Shown here: positions 18,284 to 28,776 of the stretch, in pieces | Layout of the letters: each line of letters begins with the position of its first letter | Numbering within the stretch: the first letter of the stretch is position 1 | Assembly: GCA_029572815.1 (NCBI GenBank) | Contig: JAKPUQ010000150.1 | Span: forward strand, 1 to 54,434 | Direction: 5' to 3' | DNA length: 54,434 nucleotides | Origin: Bacillota bacterium | Lineage (GTDB): Bacteria; Bacillota; Clostridia; Oscillospirales; Ruminococcaceae | The notes under the pieces: generated by a model | What the model was told of the DNA's origin: nothing | Database searches by the model: none | What the model saw: only the letters and a program-made list of their open reading frames with translations | Position numbers and translations under genes: made by a program

Positions 18284-18330
18284 GAAAGCCATAGTATCTT
18301 TCATGGGGGGATACTATGGCTTTCTTCATT
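18284..18330. terminator. Bidirectional terminator
   Basis: A 15-bp stem GAAAGCCATAGTATC with GATACTATGGCTTTC between the convergent GH127-like and beta-helix genes, with a T-rich tail on the plus side. Confidence 0.88.
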
Positions 18331-18340
18331 TTTATGATAT

Positions 18341-21188
18341 TCAGAATGACTCTATCTCACCTTTGAGGAAGCTCACAAGGAGCCTCAGGTCATTCTCGTC
18401 AATTGCGCCGTCCATGTTTATATCAGCGGCGTCGAAGCGCTCTGCATCGCCGTTTACGGCTGCTCTGCGCATACCTGTCATGTCATACACATCAACAGCA
18501 CCGTCACCGTTCACATCGCCAAGTAAGTACTCCTCCGCAGGCTTTACGGGTCTCCACCAGTTCACGTTGTAGAGGTAGCCCTCGCCGCCCCTGAATACGA
18601 AGTAGACATCGTGCGCCCCCGAGGTGGGAGTTATGGTGCAGCTCTGGGTGTTCCAGGTCTGCCAGCCGCCTGTGCCGCTGACGTCCATGGTGCCTATGAG
18701 CTTTCCGTCGGGACTGTCCAGTCTCACCTCAAGAGAAGCCTCTGCGCCGTTTGAGCCTATACGGAAGTCAATACCGCTGACATCGGTAAGATCGATACCC
18801 TTGAAGCCAATATAGTCGCCGTTTTCGATATAGGCAACATCGCTTCCACCCTCGGAGCAGTTCTCTGTGTCAATACCCGACTTGTAGTCGCAGCGCTCAG
18901 CCTCGATGACGTCGCCGCCGCTTGCCGTGCCTTTAAGTCTGAGGATATGGGAGGACTTGCTCAGCACCTTGCCGTCAGCGCCGAGAACGTATACCCTGTA
19001 CTCCCCTTCCTTTGAGGGAGTTCTGACCGTACCTGTGCTGCCACCTGCTCTGGTCATATCGGCTCCTGCTCTGAAGCTGTCGGTGCCGTCGGGAGCTATC
19101 CATACAGTGCCCTCAGTCTTTCTCACGGGGAGCCTGCTTCCGCAGGCTGTCTCGCAGCTTGCAGGGAATACCCAGTCCGCAGCAGACTTCAGCCATGAGG
19201 GCATGAGACTGCGGTTATCGTCGGAGATACCCGAATTCAGGCAGACCTTGTACTGCCCGAAGGGCCATACATTATCCGAAACCACGATAGGAGTGTCTAT
19301 GTCGCTGGAGGGCGGGTTCTTGCCCATTTTATTCACAGTGGCATAGGTGCGCTTTATCTTCAGGTCGTGCTTGTCGCCGTACTCCTCGCAGTTGATGGTA
19401 TAGGTAACATTGGGGCTTATCTCAAGAACGTTGTCATTCTCCTCGATATAGGCAGTTCCCTCATCGTTGTGGAGTCCGTAGGTAGGCCAGCCGGGACCGC
19501 CTGCGGGAATGCCCTGAATGTAGTTCTCGTTGATGATAGTGCCGGGCATCTGACCGATAGTGTAGATACCGCCGCTGTCGTGGAGACGGTTAAGGGAGTT
19601 TATCACCCTGTTATAGCATATCTGATTGTCGCGACAGGTGGTGCTGTCCTTGAAATTGCACCAGCCCCAGCCCAGATGTATGCCGTTATATGCGGTCTTT
19701 TCGATGGTGTTGCTGAGTATCTTCACAGAGTCCACATAATAGGCGGTAATGGCTGCACAGCCGCCGAAGCCGTGAACAACGCTGATGTCATAGAGAAGGT
19801 TCTGGGAAACTGTATCGTTCTTGCACAGTCCCTCCACGCCCCTGGGAAACTTCTCGTGATTATTGGCAGCAGCATCGCCGATGTAGATATGCTGAGGGTG
19901 ACCCACGGTGATACCGCTGGAGGTTATATCGGTGATGAAGTTTCCGCTTACGTCGGAGTTTATAACGTCATTGGTCATGGAAATGCCGTCAGCGCCCGTG
20001 TGCTTGACCACATTCCCCGTAAGGCTGATATTGTCGCTGCTTGTGATATGTATGGCAGCAGGGAGAGTATCCGCCATTTCGTATTTCTTTGAGTGCCAGT
20101 TTGAGTCCGCAAAGGCAGTGTAGCTCTGAGCTGCCTGGCAGGTAGCTTTTCCGTGAGAGCCTGCCACCTCGGTGAGCTGAAAGTCCGTATTTGCAAAGGT
20201 AATGCCGCTGAAGCTGATATTCTCCACCCGCTCCGATGTGGACCTTCCCGCTATCTTTATCAGGCAGTCCGCTGCGGGAGCCTCAACGTCGGCAGTTGCC
20301 ATATCCTCGCCGCTTCTGGGATAATAGTACAGCATCTTTTCGGTCTTGTCAAAGTAGAACTCGCCCTCGCTGTCAACGAATGAAAAGGCGTTGTAGATAG
20401 TGTGGGTTCCCCCGGTGGAGAAGCCTGCGCCCCAGCCGGGAGTCTGGGCGATAGCGCCGTAGGGCTGCTGCATGAGGAGTATCATGCTGCTGCCGTCGTA
20501 CTTTATATCCCTTGAGCAGACGATATTCTCGTTCCAGGTGGTGCCGTTCACCACCTCAAGGTCGTCGAAATTTGAGGTTATACGGGGCATTGAGCCTGCA
20601 TCATAGACGATTCCGTCGCTCTTTTTGCCCGAGTCCCATGCCCAGTCGCCCTGACCTGCGGTAACATAATAGTCTCCGTAGCCCCCTTTTGCCTGGACCT
20701 GAACGCTGCCCATATTTGCGCGGCGGTCATTGACATAGAGGTTGCGGAGCTTGGTGCTGCGGTCCAGAGGTGCCGCCCAGAGCTTATCGTTGAACTTAGT
20801 CCAGCCTGTGACCTTCTGAGCACCGTTGATGACGGGATTCTCTCCCTCATAAGCCTCATATCTGACCTTGCAGCCCCCCTGTGCCCGAGTCCCTTGTGTC
20901 GAACTCAACAGGCTCCGTGATGCGGTAGTCTCCGCCCCGGAGATAGACCACGATGTCGCCGGTCATGCTGCCGTTCACTTTCCTTACCTCGTCCCTTGCC
21001 CTTTCGAGAGTTGCAAATGGAGAGTCCAGCGAGCCGTCGCCGCTGTCACTGCCCTCAGGCGAGACATAGTACACAGCCTGGACTCCGCCCACGGCATGGA
21101 CAGTTCCCGCGCAGACGTACGGACTCAGCGCAGAAAGCGCCGAAACAGCGCTGATAACAGCAGCCGTTCCTCTTAGTTTCCCGATCAT
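18341..21188 (-). CDS. Secreted beta-helix protein with CBM6 and dockerin (frame interrupted)
   Basis: About 948 residues. I place the start at 21188 (MIGKLRGTAAVISAVSALSALS), after AAGGAGGAATTTTT. The N-terminal motif YYVSPEGSDSGDGSLDSPFATLERARDEV and LRGGDYRITEPVEF open a right-handed parallel beta-helix; the body has many G/N-rich turns such as NISLTGNVVKHTGADGISMTND. This matches the pectate-lyase-like superfamily and in general design GH141 or GH120 enzymes, but I cannot fix the family. A CBM6 follows (VIEAERCDYKSGIDTENC to YLYNVNWW), then a C-terminal dockerin (GDVNGDGAVDVYDMTGMRR and ADINMDGAIDENDLRLL). An extra base in the C6 run at 20874-20879 splits the frame at SGTGG; removing it restores CKVRYEAYEGENP. 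Confidence 0.8.
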
Positions 21189-21208
21189 AAAAATTCCTCC
21201 TTCTACAT

Positions 21209-21305
21209 GGCATCTCTGAAAACCCACTTTTGAGGAAAAACAGCTATGGACGACATATGCTGCGCCTATCTGTTTTTTCTTTACCAAATAGGTTTTAGAG
21301 ATGCC
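21209..21305 (-). promoter_or_regulatory. Inverted repeat in the beta-helix gene leader
   Basis: Two 15-16-base arms, 66 bases apart, pair with one bulged base and end 20 bases before the start codon, just upstream of the ribosome binding site. In the mRNA this would form a long stem enclosing about 66 bases. It matches no riboswitch class I know. A small mobile element is an alternative. Confidence 0.5.
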
Positions 21306-21571
21306 CTTTATTCTCTTTTTTCTTTAATAGTGAGAATAAGTTTTTCTTTTAATATCCCCCGTCGCGTCTTTGGTGATAATCACCATTTTGAACCTGTTTG
21401 TGTTAATTATAGCATTGCAGGCTGCTTTCATAATACAATTATAATGATATTTCTGGTAATATTTTAACTCGCCGGCCGCTTTAACAAAAGTTTATAATTT
21501 AATTAAATCATCTGCTGTCCGAGCTTCACAAAACGGCGAACCGCCGTACAGAAACTTCAGCACCGCCCATC

Positions 21572-21600
21572 TTGCTATTATCTTGCATTTATGATATAAC
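21572..21600 (+). promoter_or_regulatory. Sigma-A promoter of the ABC-F gene
   Basis: TTGCTA, 17 bases, TATAAC. It supports a translation start at 21632 rather than at the upstream in-frame codon inside this promoter. Confidence 0.65.
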
Positions 21601-21631
21601 AAAGGGTATGACAGCTGAAATGGAGGATAAT

Positions 21632-23185
21632 ATGAGCATACTCAATGTTGAACACGTTACGCACGGTTTCGGTGCGAGACAGATACTTAATGACGCTTCC
21701 TTCCGACTTCTGAAGGGAGAACACGTCGGACTTGTAGGCGCTAACGGCGAAGGCAAGTCCACATTTCTGAATATAATCATGGGCAAGCTCCAGCCCGACG
21801 AGGGCAAGATCGAATGGTGCAGGCACATAACCACAGGCTACCTGGATCAGTACAGCACTCTCGCCAAGGGCAAGACCATCAGGGACGTGCTCCGCGAGGC
21901 ATTCGACCACCTCTCCGGCCTTGAAGCGGAAATGCTCACTCTCTACGAGAAGATGTCCGACTGCTCCGAGGAGGAAATGAACTCCCTTATGGAGGAAGTG
22001 GGCGAGATACAGAGCATTCTGGACTACAGCGGATACTACACCATTGACGCCAAGATCTCCGAATACGCCAACGGTCTGGGACTCAACGAGATAGGTCTTG
22101 ACAGGGACGTTGCGGAGCTCTCGGGCGGACAGCGTGCAAAGGTGCTGCTGGCGAAGGTGCTGCTGGAAAATCCCATGATACTCATTCTGGACGAGCCCAC
22201 TAACTTCCTGGACGAAAACCACATCAGATGGCTCACAAACTTCCTCCAGAACTACGAAAACGCATTCATACTCGTTTCCCATGACGTTCCCTTCATGAAC
22301 AGCGTCATCAATGTGGTCTATCACGTTGAAAACGCCGTAATGACACGGTATACGGGAGATTATGACAACTTCACAAGAATGTATGAGCTCAAGAAGAAGC
22401 AGATAGAACAGGCTTACGAAAAGCAGCAGAAGGAAATCGCAGACCTGGAGGACTTCATCGCCCGCAACAAGGCAAGGGTGGCAACTACAAACATGGCAAA
22501 GTCACGCCAGAAGAAGCTGGACAAAATGGACAAGATCACCCTCATGCGCGAAAAGCCCAAGCCCACATTTTCCTTCCGCAAAGCAAGAACTCCCGGACGT
22601 GTGGTCATCGACTGCAAGGACGTGGTGCTGGGCTATGACGAGCCCCTCACAAAGCCTATCTCCGTCAAGGTGGAGAACGGACAGAAAATAGCTATCCGCG
22701 GAGTCAACGGCATAGGAAAGTCCACACTGCTGAAGACCCTGCTGAAAATAATACCACCCATATCCGGCTACGTCGAGCACGATCAGTTCGTGGAGTACGG
22801 CTACTTCGAGCAGGAAGAGGAGAGCACCTCAAAGACAACCCTTGACGTTATATGGGAGGAATACCCCTCCATGACCAATGCGGAGGTACGCGCAGCCCTT
22901 GCCCAATGCGGTCTCACAACCGAGCACATCACCTCACAGATGAGAGTGCTCTCGGGCGGCGAGAATGCCAAGGTAAGGATATGCAGGATAATGCTCAGGG
23001 AGGTAAATCTCCTTGTGCTGGACGAGCCCACCAACCACCTGGACGTGGACGCCAAGGAGTCCCTGAAAAAGGCAATAAAGGACTACAAGGGAACTGTGCT
23101 CATAGTGAGCCACGAGCCAGAGTTCTATATGGATATAGCCGATAATATCTGGAACATCGAGGAATGGTCCACCAAGATAATATAA
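21632..23185 (+). CDS. ABC-F family ATPase
   Basis: A 517-residue soluble protein with two ABC modules and no membrane segments. Walker A motifs are GANGEGKST and GVNGIGKST; signature motifs are LSGGQRAK and LSGGENAK; Walker B motifs precede DEPTNFLD and DEPTNHLD. The charged linker between modules (around residues 240-330, KKKQIEQAYEKQQKEIADLEDF) is the P-site tRNA interaction motif region of ABC-F proteins. Members act on the ribosome in translation regulation or antibiotic resistance. The length and lack of extensions suggest a housekeeping type (YbiT/YfmR-like) more than a resistance factor, but this is a guess. Start chosen after GGAGGATAAT. Confidence 0.92.
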   Translation: MSILNVEHVTHGFGARQILNDASFRLLKGEHVGLVGANGEGKSTFLNIIMGKLQPDEGKIEWCRHITTGYLDQYSTLAKGKTIRDVLREAFDHLSGLEAEMLTLYEKMSDCSEEEMNSLMEEVGEIQSILDYSGYYTIDAKISEYANGLGLNEIGLDRDVAELSGGQRAKVLLAKVLLENPMILILDEPTNFLDENHIRWLTNFLQNYENAFILVSHDVPFMNSVINVVYHVENAVMTRYTGDYDNFTRMYELKKKQIEQAYEKQQKEIADLEDFIARNKARVATTNMAKSRQKKLDKMDKITLMREKPKPTFSFRKARTPGRVVIDCKDVVLGYDEPLTKPISVKVENGQKIAIRGVNGIGKSTLLKTLLKIIPPISGYVEHDQFVEYGYFEQEEESTSKTTLDVIWEEYPSMTNAEVRAALAQCGLTTEHITSQMRVLSGGENAKVRICRIMLREVNLLVLDEPTNHLDVDAKESLKKAIKDYKGTVLIVSHEPEFYMDIADNIWNIEEWSTKII

Positions 23186-23230
23186 AAGCAAAAAGCAGGT
23201 CATTATGTCCGATGCTCATATATAAGTTTT

Positions 23231-23270
23231 GCCCCAAAGCATTTCAAAAGTGCTTCGGGGCATTGTGTTT
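23231..23270 (+). terminator. Terminator of the ABC-F gene
   Basis: Stem GCCCCAAAGCA with TGCTTCGGGGC (one mismatch) followed by ATTGTGTTTT. Confidence 0.8.
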
Positions 23271-23277
23271 TATAAAG

Positions 23278-23417
23278 TAAATCATAATTTAGCGCGTATG
23301 CGCTAAGTTGATAGTTGAAAGTTGAGAGTTGAGAGTTAATGTGTTCGCTTCGCTCACAATATTTAAGTATTGTCGCCGCAGGCGACTCCACAACTTTCAA
23401 CTCTAAACTCTCAACTC
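23278..23417 (-). repeat. Interspersed 140-bp element, right copy (inverted)
   Basis: Reverse complement of bases 1-140 with one mismatch. The two copies face each other across about 23 kb. Reading frames that run through it give the same meaningless peptide as the left copy. Confidence 0.92.
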
Positions 23418-23668
23418 TAAACTTAAATCATAGCACCACATCGCCGCATCGTCTATAAAAACGGCGCTGTACTTATTGACCTGCTTTTAGCAATATACAT
23501 AAATTACCATTGTTGCCTCAAAAATGATACAAAACTGTTATTTTATGGCATGAAAGGCTATTTTTTCGGAGAAAAATCTGCTGTATAATATTGACAGAAG
23601 CAAGCGGATAATTCCGCATTGACGGGACTTACAGCGTCCCGCAGTAAATGATCTGAGAGGTGATTTCA

Positions 23669-26185
23669 ATGAAAAAGCTTATTTCGGCTATCATTTCATC
23701 AGCACTTGCAGTAAGCACTATGGCAATTGCTCCTTTCCAATCGGACGCAGCAGGGGATCAGTACGAATTTGAAGAAGGCACAATAAGCAGCACAGGCGAA
23801 AACAGCGCGGAGATCAGCGCCCTCAGCGGCGCAAGCGGCGGCAGAGCCGTTGATCTGAAGGACGGCGGCAACTCCGTCACCGTAAAGGTCAATGCCGCAG
23901 GACAGGGTATGCACAGGATAACCCTGCGCTACTGCCAGCCCTACGATGAGGACGGCAAGTACCAGAAGGTACTCATCAACGGCAAGGACGCAGGCGAGAT
24001 ATTCTGCGAATACACAGGCGATGACAAGTTCTCCACGGTCAGCGTCAGCGCACAGCTCAACGCGGGCAGCAATGACATTACCGTTGAGGCTTCCTGGGGC
24101 TGGACACTGTTTGACCGCCTGCTCATCGAGAAGGGCGACTTCACCGCCTACTCCGGCGGCGGAAAGCTGTCCAATCCCAAAGCTTCCGCACAGACTCAGT
24201 CACTGTACAGCTTCCTGTGCGACACCTACGGCAAGAACGTCATATCAGGTCAGCAGGAGTCCACATGGATGGGCAGCGAGGGCTATGAGTTTGACATCAT
24301 AAAGAATGCCAGCGGCAGATACCCTGCCCTCCGCGGACTGGACTACATGGGCGATGACTTCGCAGGCTGCAACAGGCGTGCAAAGAAATGGTATGAAAAG
24401 GGCGGCATAGTCACTATCTGCTGGCACTGCGGAAGTGACTTCAGCGGCAGCCACACCGAAGCCATGAACACTGACCTCAACTGGAGCACTGCCCTCACTG
24501 AGGGAACTGCGGAGTACAACAAGCTCATTGCAGGCATGGACAAGGGGGCCAAGGCTCTCAAGGAGCTGAAGGACGCGGGTATCCCCGTGGTATGGCGTCC
24601 CTTCCATGAGTTTGACGGAAAGTGGTTCTGGTGGGGCAAGGGCGGAGCCGAGAACTTCAAGAAGCTCTGGCGGATAATGTACGACAGATATACGAATTAC
24701 TGGGGACTTGATAATCTTATATGGAGCCTTGGCTACTGCGGCGACGTGAACGCAGGCTGGTATCCCGGGGACGAATACGTTGACATAATCGACTCCGACA
24801 CCTATGTGAACCATACAGGCTCACTGGCACCTATGTACAACAAGACAGCACAGGTGGCAAACAAGCCTGTATGCCTCCACGAGAACGGACCTATCCCAGA
24901 CCCCGAAAAGATGAAGTCGGAGGGTGCAAAGTGGCTGTGGTTCATGACCTGGCACACCTCCTTCATCGACAGCAACGAATTCAATACCGCATCATACCTG
25001 AAGCAGGTCTACAACAGCGACTATATGCTGACACTTGATGAGCTCCCCGACATCTATCACTACGGAAGCCCGGTATCCTACGGCGAGGACGGTCCCACCT
25101 TTGAGATTGTCCCCTCAAAGGGCATAAAGGGAGACCTTAACGGAGACGGTCAGGTAAATGTTGCCGACGCAGTTATCCTCCAGAAATTCATACTGGGCAG
25201 CAAGGACGTGACCGCAGCTAACTGGGTGGCAGGAGACCTGTGTGAAGACCAGGTGCTGGACGTTTTTGACATGATAGAGATGAGAAAGCTGCTTACTGCT
25301 CCCAAGGTGACTCCTCCTCCCGAGCAGCCCGAAACTCCGCAGTCAACATACAAATTCGACCCTGCTAAAAAATACGCCGAGTACGGTCAGAACTACCGCA
25401 GCAACGCCTCAAAGACAGGAACTGTCGTAAAGGAGACCTACAACGGCATAAACGGAACCAACTCCCTTAACGTGTATCTGCCCTATGGCTATGACAAGAA
25501 CAAGAAGTACAACATCTATTACTTCATGCACGGCATGGGAGACAGCGAGAATTCCCTGTTCTACAATGACAACGGCGAATCGGTGCGCCTTATCGACAAC
25601 ATGATACAGAACGGCGACATCGAGCCCATGATAATCGTTACTCCAACCTTCAACAAGGTGAGCTCCGATACCTTCTACAATGCCGAGAACTTTTACAAGG
25701 AGTTCCGCGAGAGCGTTGTTCCCTTCGTTGAGGGCAAGTATTCCACCTATGCAGCCTCCACCTCAATGGAAGACATCAAAGCCTCAAGAATGCACAGAGC
25801 CTACGGCGGATTCTCCATGGGAAGCGTTTCCACATGAGCTGTATTCGAGAACTGCGTGGACATAGTGGGCTACTTCATGCCCATGAGCGGCGCTCATCAC
25901 TGGGGAACGGGCACAGCCGATGCAGGCGCACTGGCAAGAGCTGTTGACAAGGCAGGACTCAGGAAGAACGAATACTTCATCATGTCCGCAACAGGCACAT
26001 CTGACTTCGCAAATCCCGTTCTCAGCCCCCAGATAGAGGCTATGAAGAAGCTGAGCCAGTTTGAGTACACCTCGGACTTCTCAAAGGGCAACCTCTGGTT
26101 CATACTTGCAAACGGCGGCGAGCACAGCTGGTACTATGTAAGACAGTACATCTACAACTGCCTGCCATTCTTCTTCCGTCAATAA
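23669..26185 (+). CDS. CBM35-GH26-dockerin-CE1 multifunctional enzyme (in-frame TGA)
   Basis: About 838 residues if the TGA is read through. A signal peptide (1-28) is followed by a CBM35-like domain (YEFEEGTISSTGENS to FDRLLIEKG). The GH26 domain (about 170-475) has the acid/base Glu in RPFHEFDGKWFWW and the nucleophile Glu in CLHENGP, so beta-mannanase activity is likely. An internal dockerin (GDLNGDGQVNVADAVILQKFILG) lies at about 490-550, then a Pro-rich linker. A CE1-type esterase follows, with nucleophile Ser in GGFSMGSVST and His in GGEHSWYYVRQYIYNCLPFFF. A TGA at 25835-25837 sits where TGG would give STWAVFEN; it cuts the esterase before the His. The ATG follows GAGAGGTG. Mannan or acetyl/feruloyl decorated hemicellulose is the probable substrate. 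Confidence 0.88.
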
Positions 26186-26268
26186 AATAAACTGTTACAG
26201 TATTATCCTCACTTATATGTATATTCAAGGCATTAGCCCGTCCCTTTTCCTGCGGGAGGGCTGTGCAG

Positions 26269-26298
26269 AAGCTCCGCACTGACCCTGCGGAGCTTTTG
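26269..26298 (+). terminator. Terminator after the GH26-CE1 gene
   Basis: Perfect 10-bp stem AAGCTCCGCA/TGCGGAGCTT with TTTT at its end. A second hairpin (AGCCC...GGGCT) lies just upstream at about 26235-26262. Confidence 0.75.
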
Positions 26299-26302
26299 CG
26301 TA

Positions 26303-26331
26303 TTGACGTATTTACGGGAGAAGTGTATAAT
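26303..26331 (+). promoter_or_regulatory. Sigma-A promoter of the AraC regulator
   Basis: TTGACG, exactly 17 bases, TATAAT, less than 20 bases before the start codon, so the leader is very short. Confidence 0.8.
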
Positions 26332-26349
26332 AAAAGCGGAGGTGACAGT

Positions 26350-28572
26350 ATGGAAAGCATCGGAAGGATAGCCGTTATAATGCCCCATATAAGCAGCAAT
26401 ACCGAGACCTCGTTCATAGATGTCATTCACACAAGAGCTGCACAGTACGGCTATGACACCATAGTCATTTCGGGAGTCATAAACTACGTTGACCAGCAGC
26501 TTGACCAGGTATACTCAAAGGGTCAGACCAATATCTATGACCTTATCCTCCATGGCAGCTTTGACGGCTTTATCTTTGAAGCCAATATCTTTTGCAGCGA
26601 AAGACAGCGCAGAACTATACTCGACCTCCTTCACAGGCGGAATATACCCTGTGTGGCAGTCAACTACGAGCAGCCACACTTCCCCGTGGTATCCGCAGAG
26701 GAGAACGTGCTCCTCTATCTTGCGGCTCAGCACCTCATAAACGAACACGGCTGCAGAAGGCTCTGGTGCATAGGAGGCACTAAGGGACATACTCCCTCGG
26801 AGGAGCGCATAAGCGGCTTCCGCGGGGCAATGGAGGAAAGCGGTCTCCCCTGTGACGATGACTGCATATTCTACGGTAACTACTGGAGAGACGTTCCACA
26901 CAGGATAGCCCTTGACATAGCAGATGGCAGGCTGGAAAAGCCCGACGGCATTGTCTGCGGAAGCGATATAATGGCGGTGGAGCTGTGCCGCACTCTCATG
27001 TCAAAGGGCATAAAAGTGCCCGAGGATATAAAGGTCACGGGCTGCGACGGCAGCATGATATCACAGACCGAAAGGGTGTCACTTACCACAGTTGCGGGAC
27101 AGGAGCGCATCAACGGCTTCCTTGCCCTGAATGAGCTGCTGAAAGCCATGGGCAGGCAGCCTGAGGACAGTCCCGTAGTTCCCGAGCTCATCATAGGCGA
27201 GAGCTGCGGCTGCGGTGACAGAGGAAGCATACGCCGCAGCAGGAGCCTCTCCGACACGAGGGAGTACGCGGGAGTTATGTTCGATATACTTGAGCAGCGC
27301 AAGACCAGCAGTCAGGGCGAGATAATCAGGCGTATGTCCGAATGCAAGGACCTTTATGACGTTACAGGCACATTCCTGGGCTGCTGCTATATGATACCCA
27401 CAGGCGTAAGGGCAGAGCTGTGTCTCTGCGAGGACTGGTGCAGGGAGCCAAGCGACCCGTCGGTCTACCGCAGAGGCGGACTTCCCGACAAAATGCTCCT
27501 TGCCATAGAAGCCTGCTATGAGGGGGGCGAGCAGATGAAGGAGTTCCCGACCCGTGACATCTTCCCCTCACTGACAAAGCCCCATGAACCGCGGCTTACG
27601 GTGGTCTCATCCCTTCACTGCAAGGGACAGATATTCGGCTATGTGGGCTTTACCTACCGCAAGGCAGTTCACATCGTTCTGGACGAATTCTACATGAACT
27701 GGTGCGACGCGGTGAGCAGCGGTCTCAACGCCGTACAGAACAGGATATACAAGGACTATGTCAACAAGCGGATAGAGTCCCTTTCGGAATTCGCTCCCGT
27801 ACTTGGCATATACAACAAGCGCGGACTTATCAGCAAACTCATGAACCTCATGTCCGAAAACAGCGATTTCCCCCTCACACTTACCCTGCTCTCATATATC
27901 AGGGAGGACAAGGTCCATTACAGCGTACCGCCGATCAATTCCATTGTCAACGCCATACGTCTCAGCGAAAGCGATACCGTGCTTGCAAGCATAGGCGACG
28001 ATATAATCGCCGCTGCCAATACAGGGGAGCAGAAGCTATCGGAACAGGCATTTGCGGAAAAGGTAGCCGAAAGCGTGCGTCTCTCCTACAAGGGAGCCGT
28101 GGAGATAAAGCAGGAACGAATAGCTGTTATATCCTGTCAGCTGAAGCCCTCTGACATCTTCACCATCGACAGCCTCATATGCTCCATGGCGGACAGGCTC
28201 AAGGGCAAGATGATAAGCCTCAGCTCGGGCACTTTCAGCTATAAGGACCAGTTCACCGCCATGAGGGACAACATCTTCCGCTTTCCCGAAAAGGACTGGA
28301 ACATCGAAGCCCTTACCCGCAGCATGGGTCTCAGCAAGAGCCATTTCCACAGGATATACAGGGAGCTTTTCGGCACAAGCTGCAAGGAGGATATAATCAC
28401 ATCAAGGCTTGAGAAGGTGAAATGGCTCCTTGAGAACACTTCACTGACAGTAGCACAGATAGCCGACAAGAGCGGATATTCCAACACCAGCCACTTCATA
28501 CGCCAGTTCAGCAGCAGGACAGGTCTCACCCCTTCTGCCTACCGCAGGGAAAAGGAGCAGAAAGGCAAATAA
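26350..28572 (+). CDS. AraC-family regulator with LacI-type sensor domain
   Basis: A 740-residue cytoplasmic regulator. Residues about 5-280 form a periplasmic-binding-protein-like sugar sensor as in LacI-type regulators (RIAVIMPHISSNTETSF, GIVCGSDIMAVELC, ITERVSLTT-like region). A central segment (about 290-630) is not recognised. The C-terminal 100 residues are a double helix-turn-helix AraC domain (WNIEALTRSMGLSKSHFHRIYRELFG, then VAQIADKSGYSNTSHFIRQFSSRTG). The plan resembles E. coli XylR. It stands directly after the GH26-CE1 gene and probably senses a hemicellulose-derived sugar and controls nearby genes. Start chosen at the ATG preceded by GGAGGTGACAGT. Confidence 0.88.
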   Translation: MESIGRIAVIMPHISSNTETSFIDVIHTRAAQYGYDTIVISGVINYVDQQLDQVYSKGQTNIYDLILHGSFDGFIFEANIFCSERQRRTILDLLHRRNIPCVAVNYEQPHFPVVSAEENVLLYLAAQHLINEHGCRRLWCIGGTKGHTPSEERISGFRGAMEESGLPCDDDCIFYGNYWRDVPHRIALDIADGRLEKPDGIVCGSDIMAVELCRTLMSKGIKVPEDIKVTGCDGSMISQTERVSLTTVAGQERINGFLALNELLKAMGRQPEDSPVVPELIIGESCGCGDRGSIRRSRSLSDTREYAGVMFDILEQRKTSSQGEIIRRMSECKDLYDVTGTFLGCCYMIPTGVRAELCLCEDWCREPSDPSVYRRGGLPDKMLLAIEACYEGGEQMKEFPTRDIFPSLTKPHEPRLTVVSSLHCKGQIFGYVGFTYRKAVHIVLDEFYMNWCDAVSSGLNAVQNRIYKDYVNKRIESLSEFAPVLGIYNKRGLISKLMNLMSENSDFPLTLTLLSYIREDKVHYSVPPINSIVNAIRLSESDTVLASIGDDIIAAANTGEQKLSEQAFAEKVAESVRLSYKGAVEIKQERIAVISCQLKPSDIFTIDSLICSMADRLKGKMISLSSGTFSYKDQFTAMRDNIFRFPEKDWNIEALTRSMGLSKSHFHRIYRELFGTSCKEDIITSRLEKVKWLLENTSLTVAQIADKSGYSNTSHFIRQFSSRTGLTPSAYRREKEQKGK

Positions 28573-28735
28573 AATGGGATAAAACCGCATTTACTCTCTC
28601 CCCTTTTGGGTGTATCATATGTATATGGGACACATCTGCCGAAGGGCTCTGCACTGACCTTGGGCGATAGATCTGTTTCGGGACCCTCGATTCCTTTTAT
28701 TCCGAAACATCCTTGAAAGGGCGGACAAAACAGTA

Positions 28736-28770
28736 CCCGCATCGGACGATCCGATGCGGGCTTTCGCTTT
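28736..28770. terminator. Bidirectional terminator
   Basis: Perfect 11-bp stem CCCGCATCGGA-CGA-TCCGATGCGGG followed by CTTTCGCTTT, between the convergent AraC regulator and the small dockerin gene. Confidence 0.88.
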
Positions 28771-28776
28771 ATATGC

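Larger units (their letters stand above)
21189..21631. other. Divergent intergenic region with long inverted repeat
   Basis: No gene is supported. On the minus side is the leader of the beta-helix gene, containing inverted arms at 21209-21224 and 21291-21305 (GGCATCTCTGAAAACC and GGTTTTAGAGATGCC). The middle is AT-rich. The plus side carries the ABC-F promoter at 21572-21600. Confidence 0.65.
23186..23668. other. Intergenic region with repeat and GH26 leader
   Basis: No gene is supported. It contains the ABC-F terminator, the right copy of the 140-bp element, a possible promoter TTGACC-17-ATAAAT near 23477-23505, a TATAAT box near 23583 without a clear -35, and a hairpin CGGGAC/GTCCCG at about 23622-23641 just before the GH26 start. 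Confidence 0.6.

Noticed and set aside
21209..21305. Known riboswitch in the beta-helix leader
   Set aside because: The sequence lacks conserved cores of classes I can recall (c-di-GMP, TPP, SAM, glycine); left as unknown structure.
21578..22324. 248-codon antisense frame in the ABC-F gene
   Set aside because: The plus frame carries all ABC motifs; the antisense has none.
23592..23612. TTGACA before the GH26 gene as its -35
   Set aside because: No -10 lies 16-18 bases downstream; the region gives no clear promoter.
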